DNA of 64,000 nt, from positions 1 through 64,000 of the forward strand of contig JAJTWR010000428.1 of NCBI GenBank assembly GCA_021613335.1, read 5' to 3'. Position 1 is the first letter of the stretch. Every line of letters begins with the position of its first letter. This stretch comes from Whitmania pigra. Taxonomy: Eukaryota; Annelida; Clitellata; Hirudinida; Haemopidae. Shown here piece after piece: positions 10,803 to 23,170 of the stretch. Both the position numbers and the translations under genes were made by a program. The notes under the pieces were generated by a model, which saw only the letters and a list, made by a program, of their open reading frames with translations, did not search any database and had not been told where the DNA came from.

Positions 10803-13120
10803 GTAAGAATCATAGTTTTAAAAGCGATGATAAGAAAAGATTAAAAAAGAAAGTAATCGTACAAAAATTTGAATGGCATATGAAGGCATCAAAATCAAAT
10901 TTTGTAAATTCACCGTGGTTTCCTACGGCTATGGTTAGAAGTAAACGTTTTTCAAAAAATTCGTAAAACCGCAAAATATGGGACGGTGGAGAGTATACAT
11001 CAAAGCGGAGATTTGTGGACTTGGGGACGAAGATAAAACATCGGCAAATTACTGCGAACGTCTTTTATGGACGTTCCCTTAAAGCATTTTAAGATCTGGA
11101 CTGGCCTCTGCCCTTCTCCTAGCGGTCCCGATTTTAAGGGTGTTTTTTGTTGCTAAACACTGGTTTATTTTCTGTTTTTTGTAATAAATGTTTCTAATAA
11201 ATACATTTTCTTTTCCATAAATATATTTCAATAATTATGAATAACCAGATGTGCATAAACGTCATAGTTTACTGCATTGGATTCAGAAAATCCAGCATTC
11301 AGAGAAATCGAATAACTGCGAGGCGCTAACTTTTCCAATGTAAAGAATCCTCCATAACACTAAGGAAACTTTCTATGTTTGTTTTGTTGGACATAAAGCA
11401 TTTTCAGGACGTCAGTGATGGACTTTTTTTATTCTGTTTCGTTCACACAAATGAAAGACCTTTTATAGTTTGGAAAAAGAGAAAACAAGTTACGAAAATA
11501 CAATGGATAAATAAAAAAGTTATCAGAAAAGAATAAAAACGTAAAATATAAGAAAGCAGTGATGCCGCTAACAAATGAGGAGGGATAATCATACTCGTAA
11601 ATGGGGGACGCCGTTTATGGGGGAGGTGGAATGTAGAAAGTGAACATAGGCAGATACTACATACTTTCAGATAATAAAAAATCTTATTATTAGTGGTAAG
11701 TCGAGGACAAAAACTCCCAACGAAGCAGTCCACAGATGTCAAGTGGCAATGCAAGCCATACATGCATGTCTGAGATAAATTATAACTCTCAAGTAACATT
11801 TGTATTTGTATTTCAGCTTAGCTTTTAAGTGCCTTATGTATCTGAACAAGATATTGCTTAACCACTAAGACAACTCTGAGTGAGTCGCGACACACCACAA
11901 CCATTGCCATTACAAATGCTTACAAGGACGAGACCCGCTTAACTAACTCGCCATGTCTTTCAGACCTCAAGCCCTTATGCCAAATTTTCAAAATGTAGCC
12001 GTTGCTGAACTCAACCTTACCGTTCGCACTATTCACCAGATTACTGGAATAACAAGGATTTATTCAAATACAAATTGAATAGACTCTTGCTAAACATTTT
12101 ACACAATTTTGGGTTAGAGCCGCATCTTAAACATGTTCCTTCTCATTTGAAATAATGGATAACAAACTGCTTCATGTGGTGAGATGAGGCATTTTACTGA
12201 TTCCAATTGAACAAAAACATTACTTCAGCAAGACAGAAATGACTGCACAAAGGTATCCACAAAAAGGTAAGTATTCAAAAAATGTCAAAAGGTTTGTTGC
12301 AACAGCATTCCAGGGATACCATCAACATCAAACATGTTAAACGGAACACCTTTTGAATATTGTTGCAGTTAAACTGAGTCAAAGAAGCAAGTTCTGTAGC
12401 ACTAAATTTATTTTCAATAGTACAAAACAGACTAAATCCTGCGAGCAATCAGTCTTCAAATTAACAAAATTGCAACCAAGCTTGAAAAGTTAACCAAAAC
12501 ATAAATTACTAGGAGACGACTAGGTTGTTAAACCGAAGAACTTTATTTTGTGTTTTTACATGAATATCTCCATATCTGCAACAATTCAAACTTTTTTTAG
12601 CCAATCACAAAAAAGACCATCCTCTTGAAATAAAATGATCGAGTTAAGACACGCTATTACAAAAACATTTGTGATGAGTATAAGTCATTTAAACATAACT
12701 TGATCTGACAGAAAGTGTACTCAACATTTTGGTAGACAGACACATAGATGAAAAAACCTTTATCACTAGATTAACAACTTAAAATATTGAGGTTCCAAAA
12801 GCTTTAGCATTTCTCAAACTAAGAGATGAATCTAAAAATGACCATTTCTCCAGCAAGGGAAAAAGTTTCTTTGTGGCACAAAAAAAAAAGAAGAAAAAGA
12901 GCAGAGGACCAAGACAAAAACAGTAACAATGACATAATTCTGGCACATAAACTGCAAAGATGTTGTGCATTCTCCATCGCCCCATGACACGATTTTCTAG
13001 CAGGTGGATCAGGATTTTTAGTTTTTTTTAAAGACAGCAATTCTTACTCTTTAAATATACCAGACAAATAAAAATTCTGTAACTAGGGCCTACAACCAGC
13101 CCAATCAATTGTCACTCACT
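10803..13120. other. Convergent intergenic region, unresolved
   Basis: This should contain the last exon and 3' UTR of the tetraspanin gene and the 3' UTR of the minus-strand SUEL/CUB receptor (minus-strand AATAAA at about 12542-12547). I could not identify either boundary. A plus-strand stretch around 11880-12060 is less AT-rich but gives no recognisable protein or RNA. Confidence 0.35.
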
Positions 13121-16100
13121 CTAAATTTGATTGTTTATTGATCCAGAGCTCTTGGCAATGTCTGCTGTGCTGATATTCTTGCCCTTAACATCAACAAAGT
13201 GGTTTTGTGCGTAAGAACTATCTGGATTAGGCAAAGGGAAACGGAGGGCATCGTCGCAGGTGCATCTTAAATCACTTCCACCGAAGCTATGCTGATGGCG
13301 ATGAGTAGCCATCATAACCATACTGTTGTTGCTTGGTGGCATGGGCCTTGGCATTGTGGTTACTGGGGGCCTGTTTTGATGGGCTGGTGGCGGTTGTGGA
13401 AAGGGCATAGCACTCATGGTCATCATCATTGTTTGCTGATTGTCAACCAATTCCATTGGTTCTGTTTCTTCAGCACAAGCATTGCCATCCAAGACAAAGT
13501 AATGGTTTTCCTCTTGGGAGTCATAAGCACCACCACTACCTAATGGACCGGGCAATCGTCTCGGGGCGGTATTTTTTTGATCAAATCGGCTCCCTGTCGG
13601 CCCTGCCAATCTAGTCAAAAACTGACCACCGGGAGGAGGGCAACGAGCACGGTAATTTGCACCTCCAGGATACTCAGTACCTGTGTCTGTTCTGTGAAGC
13701 TGGACAGTGACTCGATTTGGCTGGCTGATCCCAGGTGGATAAAACCTCACAACTCCGTACGGTACGGGGCCATCATTCCTGCACCAACTGTTGCCTTGGA
13801 CTTGTGAGGCGCATTGAGGGGGAAGAGATGGAAGAGGTCTGGTGTCCATCTTGGCCATCTCTTGCATCGCATAAGTGTTGTCTCTCTGGGATCCCATGAG
13901 AAGGTCGGCTGATGCACGTCTGGACCTGTTAGCAGCGAAGGCTCCGGTGTTCATATAGGGTGCTGTCTTTGCCAAGAGGGCTGGATGCAATGGACCAGCT
14001 CCCATCTCCCTAAACTCAAACTCAGAGCAAGCGGCCCCATAAATGTTTGGATCATCTCTGTGCTTTGAATCATATTGATTTCTCTTCAAGCAGACTAGAC
14101 CTGTGGTGAGAATTAAAACTCCTAAAATCACGGCACAAGCTATAACCAGTGCCATGACTACGCCCATTGGCATTTCAAATAAGGTGGAAGAAAAAATGCT
14201 TGCTCCCCTTCCTACATTTGACTTCTGGGGTTCAGCTTCTAATAATCCAGGAGCTGGAGGGCATGTACCAAGAGCCTCAAGACCCTCCCACGTTTGTCCC
14301 TTACAGACAAGAGTCCATTTAAGGTCGGTTTCAGGGCAGTCTATTTCACAGTTGTCTCCGTTCCTTTTCATGCGACTGAAACGAGGTGGAATTATATCTG
14401 CACAGCCTATGACCTCGTAATAAATGAGGAACTGCCCTCCAACATTGCTCAGTTGATCATCATTGATGTGAATTTCAATGGTGTTGCTCACTGACAGGTA
14501 CAAGTGGCTGACCCGACCCCTGCCTCCGCAGTAGTAAAAGTCCTTCGGATTGGCTCTCTCCTTCACTGTCACATACTTTTTGTGGCAGGAGGAAGAATCT
14601 GAAATCAGAGAGGAATGTCGTCCTCCAGCACCTTGGTGGTTAGACATAACATGTTTTTCTGAGTCAACCATAGTGAGGTTCACAACCTGTCCAGGGGGCA
14701 CTTGAAGGTACCATGGACACCTGGAGTTTCCACACTGAGATGAAATGCGACTGTCCAAAGTGACTATGCTGCCAAGGTAACCTTTAGATTGAGTAAGTTT
14801 GGCATACTCAGAGTTCTCACAGCTGAAGCAAGCACTTTTCTCAACTAAAAAAAAAAGGTTGTATGGTTAAAATCCAATCCAGAAAAAAAAAGAAAACTAT
14901 TTCACTAACTAAAGCTACATTTTTTCTGCTTTAAAAGTTCAGAAGAATTGATAGAATGAACAAAGTTCACTCAGAAGAGCAAAGAAAATAAAATTAGAAA
15001 GTAAAGTGACAAGATATTACTAAACAATAAATTTAATCCAAATATTCAAAACACAAACATAATTGCAACTACATTACATATTCATATATTTTATGCAAGG
15101 CAATATCTATACTACCAGAAACACATTTGCATCAATCATATAAGGTTCAAAATTAAAGTGCTGCAAAAGGTCAAACTATCATCAGGCCACTTCATCACTG
15201 ACCTGAAACACAGTTGTATGAGAGAGAAATTATGATGTTATTTTCTTCAAATCCAACACAGTCTAATTTGTCTTTCAATCTCATTCCATATTCTCTTAGC
15301 TCTACTGTGCAGCTCCATTTACCGAGACACAACCTTTCCATATCGGAAGTGATGTCCAAACTGCAATTGCCAACGGTAGAATTGGGATCGAATTCTTTAC
15401 CTGAGGACAAATATAATGTTAAAAAATGTTAACTGTTTTAATTATATTAAATAATCGTTTAATTAATATTATATATGATATAATTAAATATTAATATCTA
15501 ATTAATTAATTAATATTAGATAATTAAATAATAATATTATTTATGCAAACATAATATCCAATAAGTTTCATTCTTGTAAAGAGTAAGTAACCATTGCCAC
15601 TAACCGCTTTTGCATTCCTCAACAGAGAGATGCAAAATAGCACTTTGAAACATTACAACCTGGCTGTGGGGGCAATCGGATTCAAAGTTGTCATAAATGC
15701 AGTACAGTTGTGAATCTGGTGATGGCAAGAAATGATCCCATGAGTTTTAAAATTAGACATTGCAAATATCCTTTCTACTCATTCATTTAGTTATCGAAAC
15801 TCTTGCAAGTAGCTGCACCAAAAGAAAAGCCTTAATCACTTGGCTAAATGCCTGAACAGTTTTTTACTTATTCAGTGACAAAAAGCCCAAAATGAACCTC
15901 AATGACACTTTAACATTGGGGGTAGCTTTCTCTGAACAGGAAAGCGTTGAGGGAAGAGTGAAAACCGGTTGGAACAGTATTGGTAATAGCAGGTGGGAGT
16001 CTATTCTAGATCTGTGGACCAACAACATCTATAGATAAGCATGCCTTCCAGTGTCGCACTTCGGGCAAGTGATCTGACGAGGGAGTCCCGGATTGCTGGT

Positions 16101-17962
16101 CTGAGCCTGCATTTACCAGGGATATGCATTTACCAGGGATATGCATTTACCAGGGATATGTGTTGTGCAAGTGAAAGACAGGTGTGTGGCAGTGCACGAC
16201 CTAGGAGAGACCTGTAAATGAGTGCAAAAATTTTGTAATCTATTCTTCGACAAATGGAAGCCAATGGAGATTTCAGAGAAGAGGAGTGATGTAGTTGCAT
16301 GTGATTTTTGTAGTTCCATTGATGCAATAATAAGCTGCTTGTGGTGACAGGAAGATAGACTTGGCAGAGCTGAATTGAAGTAGTTGATCATAGATAGCAC
16401 TAAAGATGTTACGAGAAGCTGAGAAGCAAAGCTTCTGCACAGCAAGTGAGGGTTGAGTGGCAATGAATAGCAGGAACTAGTTGTCTGTATCTGAGGATCA
16501 GATGACAATCTGTTTTGAAGAGAGTGTATAATAATGAGTTTATGAGGAGCACCTTATCGCCTCAGTTTTCCTGACAATTAATTGGAGATGCTGCTGAAAG
16601 TCATTCACTTATAGAAATGATGTCCACAAATCCTTCAATTTGATCTGGCTGACAGTGAAACCAGCATCCAGGGTGTTGGATTCCATGAGCTTCAATGATT
16701 CTCAAGTTAAGCCACGTACATCATGAAAAAAGCCTTGCAGGCACTCCACATGTTACAAAAGTAGAGGATGATCCTAGATTCACCGCAACTAACAGAGAAA
16801 GAACAATCAGCTAGGTAGGACAAACACCATGCAATGGCATATCAAGTTTCTGGTCACCCTAAAAGAATGCCATGATCAACAGCGTCAAAAGGCCTGGATA
16901 AATAAAAAAAAAGCAAACAGCGATATCTGACCAGAACATGAGGTGCATAGAAGAACTGACAACATTGGTATAACAGCAGTCTAGGTGGGATTTTGTTGAT
17001 GTTCAGGAAGGAGATTGTGACAATTTAGGTAATCCATAACCTTACCAAGGATGAGACATTCCAGAAGATTTGAGAAGAGAGAGAGATTAGAGATTGGTTG
17101 GTAGGAACAAATATCAAATGGGCAGAGGGTGTTTTCTTGATTAGAAAATTAGACTAATGTTATCTTTGTAAAGGTAAATTTCAAATTTATTAATTATTTA
17201 AAAAATTAATAGATGAATCCTAATCAAATTTGTTTGATATAAGTACCATTTACAAGATATGGGGACATAAATTAGCAAATATCTTTGAAGGAAAAAGGCC
17301 AGAAATTTGGAAAAAGGACGAATAGCATATACAGAGATAGACTAAAGAACTTAGGCCATCACTTTCTAAAGTATTAAGTAAGAGTACAAATACCAATAAT
17401 GAAAGCTCAGCCACATGCAGGGGAGATTATATTTCATGTACATGCATTGTATTATATGAACAAAAACAATGCACTCCTGATTATTCCATCAGAATAAAAA
17501 TAACATTTATTTGAAAAAATTGAAGGAATAAAACAAAGAACAACATGCACAAAAGTAAAGGCCTCCCAAAATCTATAAAATGCAAAACACTTTTCCATCC
17601 ATAATCCAGCAGATAACCATCTGATATCCTCCTCCTACATCTCATCTCTCTCTCTAAGCAGCCTTCATGTGAATGAGTCATACCCAGTAGACTCAACTGC
17701 ACAGAGCCAACAAGGAATCACACATGCATACATTTTAAAAATGGGAAGGATCATTAAATATTTAGAACATCTAATTCCTAAGATTTCACTGATATGGTAT
17801 CATAAACAGATATTTATAAATAAACATAATTATTATTATGACATGAAAAATGAAACAGAAATGAAAAAAACCTTTATGAGGAAGTGAGTCATCTGTGCTT
17901 ATTCCTGACAAAATGAACACCAAAAGCAAGACAGCTTCCAAGATGAAAGACAACATATTCAT
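13121..17962 (-). CDS. SUEL-lectin + CUB single-pass receptor
   Basis: Four exons with consistent phases: 17962-17872, 15715-15605, 15400-15203 and 14844-13121, predicting 707 aa. Order of parts: signal peptide (MNMLSFILEAVLLLVFILSG), a galactose-binding SUEL-type lectin domain split over exons 2-3 (ending CLGKWSCTVELREYG...NNIIISLSYNC), then a CUB domain beginning CFSCENSEYA. A short Cys-rich, sushi-like module follows (CEIDCPETDLKWTLVCKGQTW), then a membrane helix (VVMALVIACAVILGVLILTT) and a cytoplasmic tail of about 345 residues. The tail has a basic RRAS site, Pro-rich stretches (RPLPSLPPQ, PFPQPPPAHQ) that could bind SH3 domains, and a Met-rich patch. It would act at the cell surface as a glycan-binding or adhesion receptor, but I recognise no named ortholog. 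Intron 1 carries a decayed LINE. Confidence 0.8.
15420..15545. repeat. AT-rich palindromic stretch in SUEL/CUB intron
   Basis: Almost pure A+T with overlapping TTAATTAA and TAATATTA palindromes, able to form long self-complementary hairpins. It sits in the intron between exons 2 and 3 of the SUEL/CUB gene. Confidence 0.5.
16110..17160 (-). mobile_element. Decayed CR1/L2-type LINE fragment in intron
   Basis: Read on the minus strand, this interrupted sequence matches the intact LINE at 5505-7466 block by block: YQPISNLSLFSNLLECLIL (near 17080) versus YRPISNLSTMSKLLERLIL, a motif A remnant PFDAVDHGIL (near 16880) and, towards 16113-16508, fragments of the region after the RT domain. Stops and frameshifts are frequent. 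A direct triplication of an ATATGCATTTACCAGGG unit is visible near 16110-16160. It lies inside intron 1 of the SUEL/CUB gene, in the same orientation. Confidence 0.75.
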
Positions 17963-20900
17963 GATGTTATCTTCCCTCAAAGAGGCCTTAATTGATACAG
18001 ATACTCAAGTAATAGTTTTAACAGGAGTGTTATATAATTCAGCCCTTCACTTTGGATGAAATCTGTTCAGAACAAAGAAATTGCCATTTAGAATTAATCA
18101 AGACTAATTAAATTGAAATGGACTAATGAAATTCTTAACCTTTGTTGTCATCATCCAGTAAAAAAATAAATAATTATGTAATTACATAAGTGTAGATTAT
18201 GCAATGCTGTCAGCATTTTGACCAATATTTTTTGAAAGCTATTAACACTATGAATGTTTGGCATTTCCTGTCTCAATGTAAAATCCACATCAGCTCAAAT
18301 TAACATTAATAATATATGCCCCTTGAGGAACATTTATTCACATACATGATAAAAATAGTTTAACTGTGTTTATGAATAGAATAAAGTTTGAACATTGATG
18401 GTGACTAACATTTACTAGTAACAAATAACAAAAATAATAATTAATTATGGTATAATTCCAATGATATTTTGTAGAAGAAAAATAATTTAGTATGCATAAA
18501 AACAAACGCATTTTTATTGCCAATGCTTAATACACATTAATTAAGCAGATCAGCCTCAGCATGCATGCATATAGATGTCCAAAGTTTGTCATGCTGAGTG
18601 CAAGCATTCAGTAATAATTATTAATTATTTAGTCCTCCAACTTTCTATCTCTACCATAAAGCATTCCTACAACGATCAATATTCTCAGCTGTGAACCATA
18701 AATTTTCAACAAAAAATGTTCAGAAAGATCTGAAGATTTATATAGTGTTTTTAGGCATCACAGTGGCGACCATCAAGAAAAGACATGGTATATTTATCAT
18801 TCAAAGCATTGTAAATGTTTTTTTTATAATTTCAATACACTATAGATTAATTATATAGCTATTATCACAAAGATCCAGCAATCAATGGATCCACTGATAT
18901 GTTTTGAAGCTGCGCAAACGTATTCTGGTTTTGAGAACTGCTATTGAAAATAGAGTTTCATAGATAACGAAAACTTTGGCATTAAAGTTGGTTTTGAGAT
19001 TCACATCTATTTGTATGTCTAACACATGGTAATATTATTCATTGCTTTCATCTTAAAACTACCTAACCTTAAAGCTTCGATTCAGTCCCTTGCTTTAACG
19101 CAACTCGGAAAAATCCAATGTCAAAACTAGAAACATAACTATTGTTCGGTTCGAGTGTCAAACAAAATCTATTCACCTACACGAGCTTAATTAGATTGTA
19201 GGCGGTTCCGAACAATAAGACTTTATGGTTCCTTTGGTTTTCGCCAAATAATTCGCGAAATTCTAATCATTCTAATCATCCCAAACTGAATCTTTGCAAT
19301 TTATCACTCTTCTTTTCTTAAAGAAAAGTTAAATTTCTGATATTGTCTAATATCCGCACTTCAAGACAACAACAACCCGACGTTTGAACACAACACAGAC
19401 TAAAAAGCGCAGAACGGGATCTCTAAATTTAGCTTTCGGAGAGAAGCCTATGGGGTTGCTACACACGAAGTAGGCTGGTTTCCAATGCATTTAACAGCCG
19501 AAATTACCAGTCCTATCGGAGATTTAATCAAAAGTTTAAGTTTTAAAAAATAATTTAATAGAGCTAAATGGAGCCAGCACGCGAAAGTAATCCGCAAATT
19601 TAGTAAGGCCGTAACAAAGCCGGATGCTCCACAGCTACGAGTCCTTGTACGATACGAAATCAATATAATACAGCCGAGTCCAAAAAAGAAATGTTTAGTA
19701 CGAAAGTACTATTATCACGTTTCTTGTTAGACTGCGAAAAAGGATTGGGTAAAAGATAAATTATGCTTAAGTCGTGAATAATCATCACAAGGACCAGAAT
19801 TCAGAATTCGAGTGCGTCTTAGATGTAACTAATGAATCAGGCCATCCTTCTTTATTTTCTTTCCTAAGTTTCTATTGTTAACTTATTCAAAAACAAACGT
19901 CAAACATTTATTTATGGGGAGACAATGTAGGTCCCCTATGCAGACGAGTAGTGATATGAGGTGACAACGTCCGTAGGCTGCAAGCGGCTATACTGCTGTC
20001 CTGTCAGTCGTGATCTTGCTCAGGGACGTCAATTGCGGCTTTTTCCAAAGAGGGCAAGCTCTCGCATAACTTGAGATGACTTTTTTGCTTCTAGTCAAAA
20101 TTCAATCAGGGGGACCCTCGTTAACATGAGATTTTTTCTGCGTCTATTCAAAGATCAAGTTCCTACCTCCTGTCCCAAATGATTTCCTTGGCCTCTTGGG
20201 GGTGGGCGTTGCCTCGAGACTAGGCGCAAAAATGGTCATTTGTTGTGCGAGGGTTTGCTTCCGGGAAAATCTGAAATGATTTCTTGGCCATACAGTTGGA
20301 ATATTAAAGTCGTTATTGTAAATAAACGTTGTAACAATCGCCCCTTCTTTCGTCAATTGTGGTGGCTTAACGATCTAGACTCCGTGGAGAATCGAGGCGA
20401 GAATTACCTAATGAAAGGGTGGGTCACACAATCAAAAAACAAATTACTCATACTAGAGCGAATAAAATTGTTTTTTTATGTTTTGTTGCACTAGATACCA
20501 TTATTTAAAAATAAGTCCAAATTTTCTTGCAAACCTGCGCGTTATAGACAGGCTAAAACAATTACATGAAACACAATAATTAAAAAACTTCTGAGCATTT
20601 GAGAAGTTGCCAAATGTCTTGCGATTGATCAGATGCGCTTTCTTATATTTTTTCAGATTTTTCCGAGAGAGAGCCTCATACATGGGGCAAGTAACAACTT
20701 CAGGTTTTTCAGCGTTGAAACAACTGGATCAAGGAAATTTATTACTGCCTGGCTGAAGACAGGAATGGTGGATAGGAACCCTAATGTCTTAACCACAGAC
20801 AAATTCGAAATTCCAAATCAGTTTGGCTATGTTTAATTAGTAAAGTCTGAACTTTCAGCACAACTTTCGTTTTAAAATTATAACATTTCTCTAACAAATA

Positions 20901-22599
20901 ATTAAAAAAAAAAAACAATTCATTGACAAGTGTTTCTTCTTTTCTGTAGCAGCAGTAGCACAGGATCTAAGCCATACAATGTGCAGAAGCTAAGCAGTGC
21001 ACTTAGCATTACAAACCAAAACGGCCCATCGACATAAAACATACTAAATCAGCTTGCAAAACTAACATCAACTTCCAAAAACAAAAAAATAATTTAAAAT
21101 GGTAGCAGCATGTTAAACCCCTAACAAATTCTAAACAGAATATCTCAACAGATATTAACAAATTATTTCTGCACATTTGATCCTTTAAGTAAGCTGATTG
21201 CTGTTATCTGTCTGTAAAATCCATTGTTAAGGACCTACAAAGCTCAAATCACTGAGAATTAACTGACAAGCTGTTGTAAGGTGGCGGACTGTCACTGACT
21301 AGGACGTTTTCATTGGTGCGCACACTGCTGTTCGACACTTGACCAGCATTCTCCAGCAAACCTTAAAACAAATCTTCTGCTCAAACATGCAACCAGTATA
21401 ACAATATTTTATAGCCTCAAAAGTTCAAATAATAATAAACAAAATTGTATAAATGCCAAATTTATTTCTGAAAATGTGGTGAATCTGACTTGTCTGTTTA
21501 TCATAAGGTGGGGGGAGACATTTGTCCTGCTCACTTCTCACTGTGAGAGCCTATTGACATAAAAAAACAGTTAATCATTAACTAAAACTAAAAAAAGTCA
21601 AATAACCAATTTAAGAACGAAATATGCTTATTATGTAAAATGCAAATATCTCATTGCAAAACTCCTGTCACGCTACCTAACTGACATGTTTTATTTCTGT
21701 CCGCATTGACTATGAAAATTTATATTAATATTTGTGTTCAGCTGATCTTTCATGTTCAGTGTCTCATGTATCCAAATAGAATATGAAGGCACTTTTAATC
21801 ACCCAGCACCCCTTCATTACTCTCGTACAAGTACATTTTTTGCAGATCTACAATGTCTATTTCCTATTTGTCTGCCCTGTCAAGAATCATGAAATCATAG
21901 ATGAATGGATAACACTGGAAATTGAGGCAACGTAGAAAAAAAACAATTTGTGAAGAATCTATGTAAAAAAATCCTAACATGAACAATAAAAAAAGAAATC
22001 CATTAAATTTAGAAATCATTTCATAACATTGGAGGCTGTATCAATCGAACGGTTCTATTAGGGCAGGTTTCACAATCTCCTAATCGACAAGCAAAAATGT
22101 GATAATCCATGCCAATGTATTCAAACAAAAGAAGGCACCTTGCACAAACTTAATATATCAGAGTCATGTGCTGTGTTGAGTGTCACAGTTAAAAACCTTA
22201 AAATCATAAGCCAATGATTTCATAATAGAAAAGCAAACAGTACTACTTTCAAATTTCAACAACTGCCAGTCCAACTTCTCAAACCATAACTCATTTCTTG
22301 GTTCTCCGCCATTACCTGTTTTTTTTTACAAAGAAATTAAAATATATTAAATGGAAATTCCACTTTAAAATTATTTGGAGAAGGTGTCATGCTTTTTCTC
22401 ACTTTTTATAGTTTTCTTTAGTTTTGTGTGTGTGAAGCAATTATGAATAGCAAATTTTGCAAAAATATATCAGAATTATATAGAAAATTGAAGGAGTTGA
22501 ACTGCTGATGACAAATTGCTGGATTATAAAAGAGACTGAAAGCTTTAGCATGAAGATCCTTGTCTGATAATCAATAAGGCCTTGTTAGAATTTACTAGT
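17963..22599. other. Gene-poor region, no gene confidently assigned
   Basis: Mostly AT-rich without recognisable exons. Between about 19050 and 20470 the base composition is less AT-rich and CpG dinucleotides are common, as around promoters elsewhere in the window. Two plus-strand open segments there (20240-20440, ending ENYLMK before a GG|GTGGGT donor, and one after a TTTTTTCAG acceptor at about 20657) could be linked exons, but I recognise no family. Nothing is called as a gene. Confidence 0.4.
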
Positions 22600-22880
22600 T
22601 TAAACAGTAATAATAGCTAATGTTTAAGATGCCATGAGTGTAGCATCAGAGGTAGCTTGGATTCTTGTTGTCCCAGTGGTTCTGAGTGAATGATGTCATG
22701 AAGAGGTGAGCCTTCAGATGGTGCTTGAAAAGGTCTAAGGGTGGTTGGGCTTTGATGAGGAGAGGAAGTCCATTCTAGACACCAGGGGAGACATAACAGA
22801 AGCATTTTCATGCCATTATGATGCAATTCTACTTCATTGGGGACATGGTTTCTAAATATAAAAATGCTGTGGTTCACTGG
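22600..22880 (-). mobile_element. LINE 3'-end relic
   Basis: On the minus strand this reads as the C-terminal part of the LINE ORF (FQAPSEGSPLHDIIHSEPL, corresponding to LFKRHLKTHLF and its surroundings), followed by the diagnostic 3' motif: ATGCCATGAGTGTAGCATCAGAGG on the plus strand near 22626-22650 matches the reverse complement of the intact element's 3' end. It is 5'-truncated and frameshifted. Confidence 0.65.
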
Positions 22881-23170
22881 GTTACTGTTTTGGGTTGGTT
22901 ATATCTAAGAAATATCTAATTGCACAGCTCTATCAAAATAAAGAAACTTACAACATGTGACAAAAACATAAGTATTTTCTCAAAAACAAAAACTTCTAAA
23001 AAGGAAAGCTCTAATCCTCATCAGTCATTAAACTCATTTGTTTCTCAAAATCTGATGAGAAAAAAAGACATGTTTTTGTTTTGATATCTTGGTTTTTCCA
23101 CTTTGTCTTCCTTAATTACTTAATATGAATAACTCATTAATTTATCTGCATTCCCTGAACTCAAGAATGT

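Noticed and set aside
13121..14758. Treating this open frame as a stand-alone gene starting near 14758
   Set aside because: That start is TTG; the frame continues to a clear acceptor at 14844 and joins in phase to the SUEL exons.
20144..20494. Overlapping frames on both strands near 20.1-20.5 kb as a gene
   Set aside because: Possible splice joins exist but no family was recognised; kept only as a finding.
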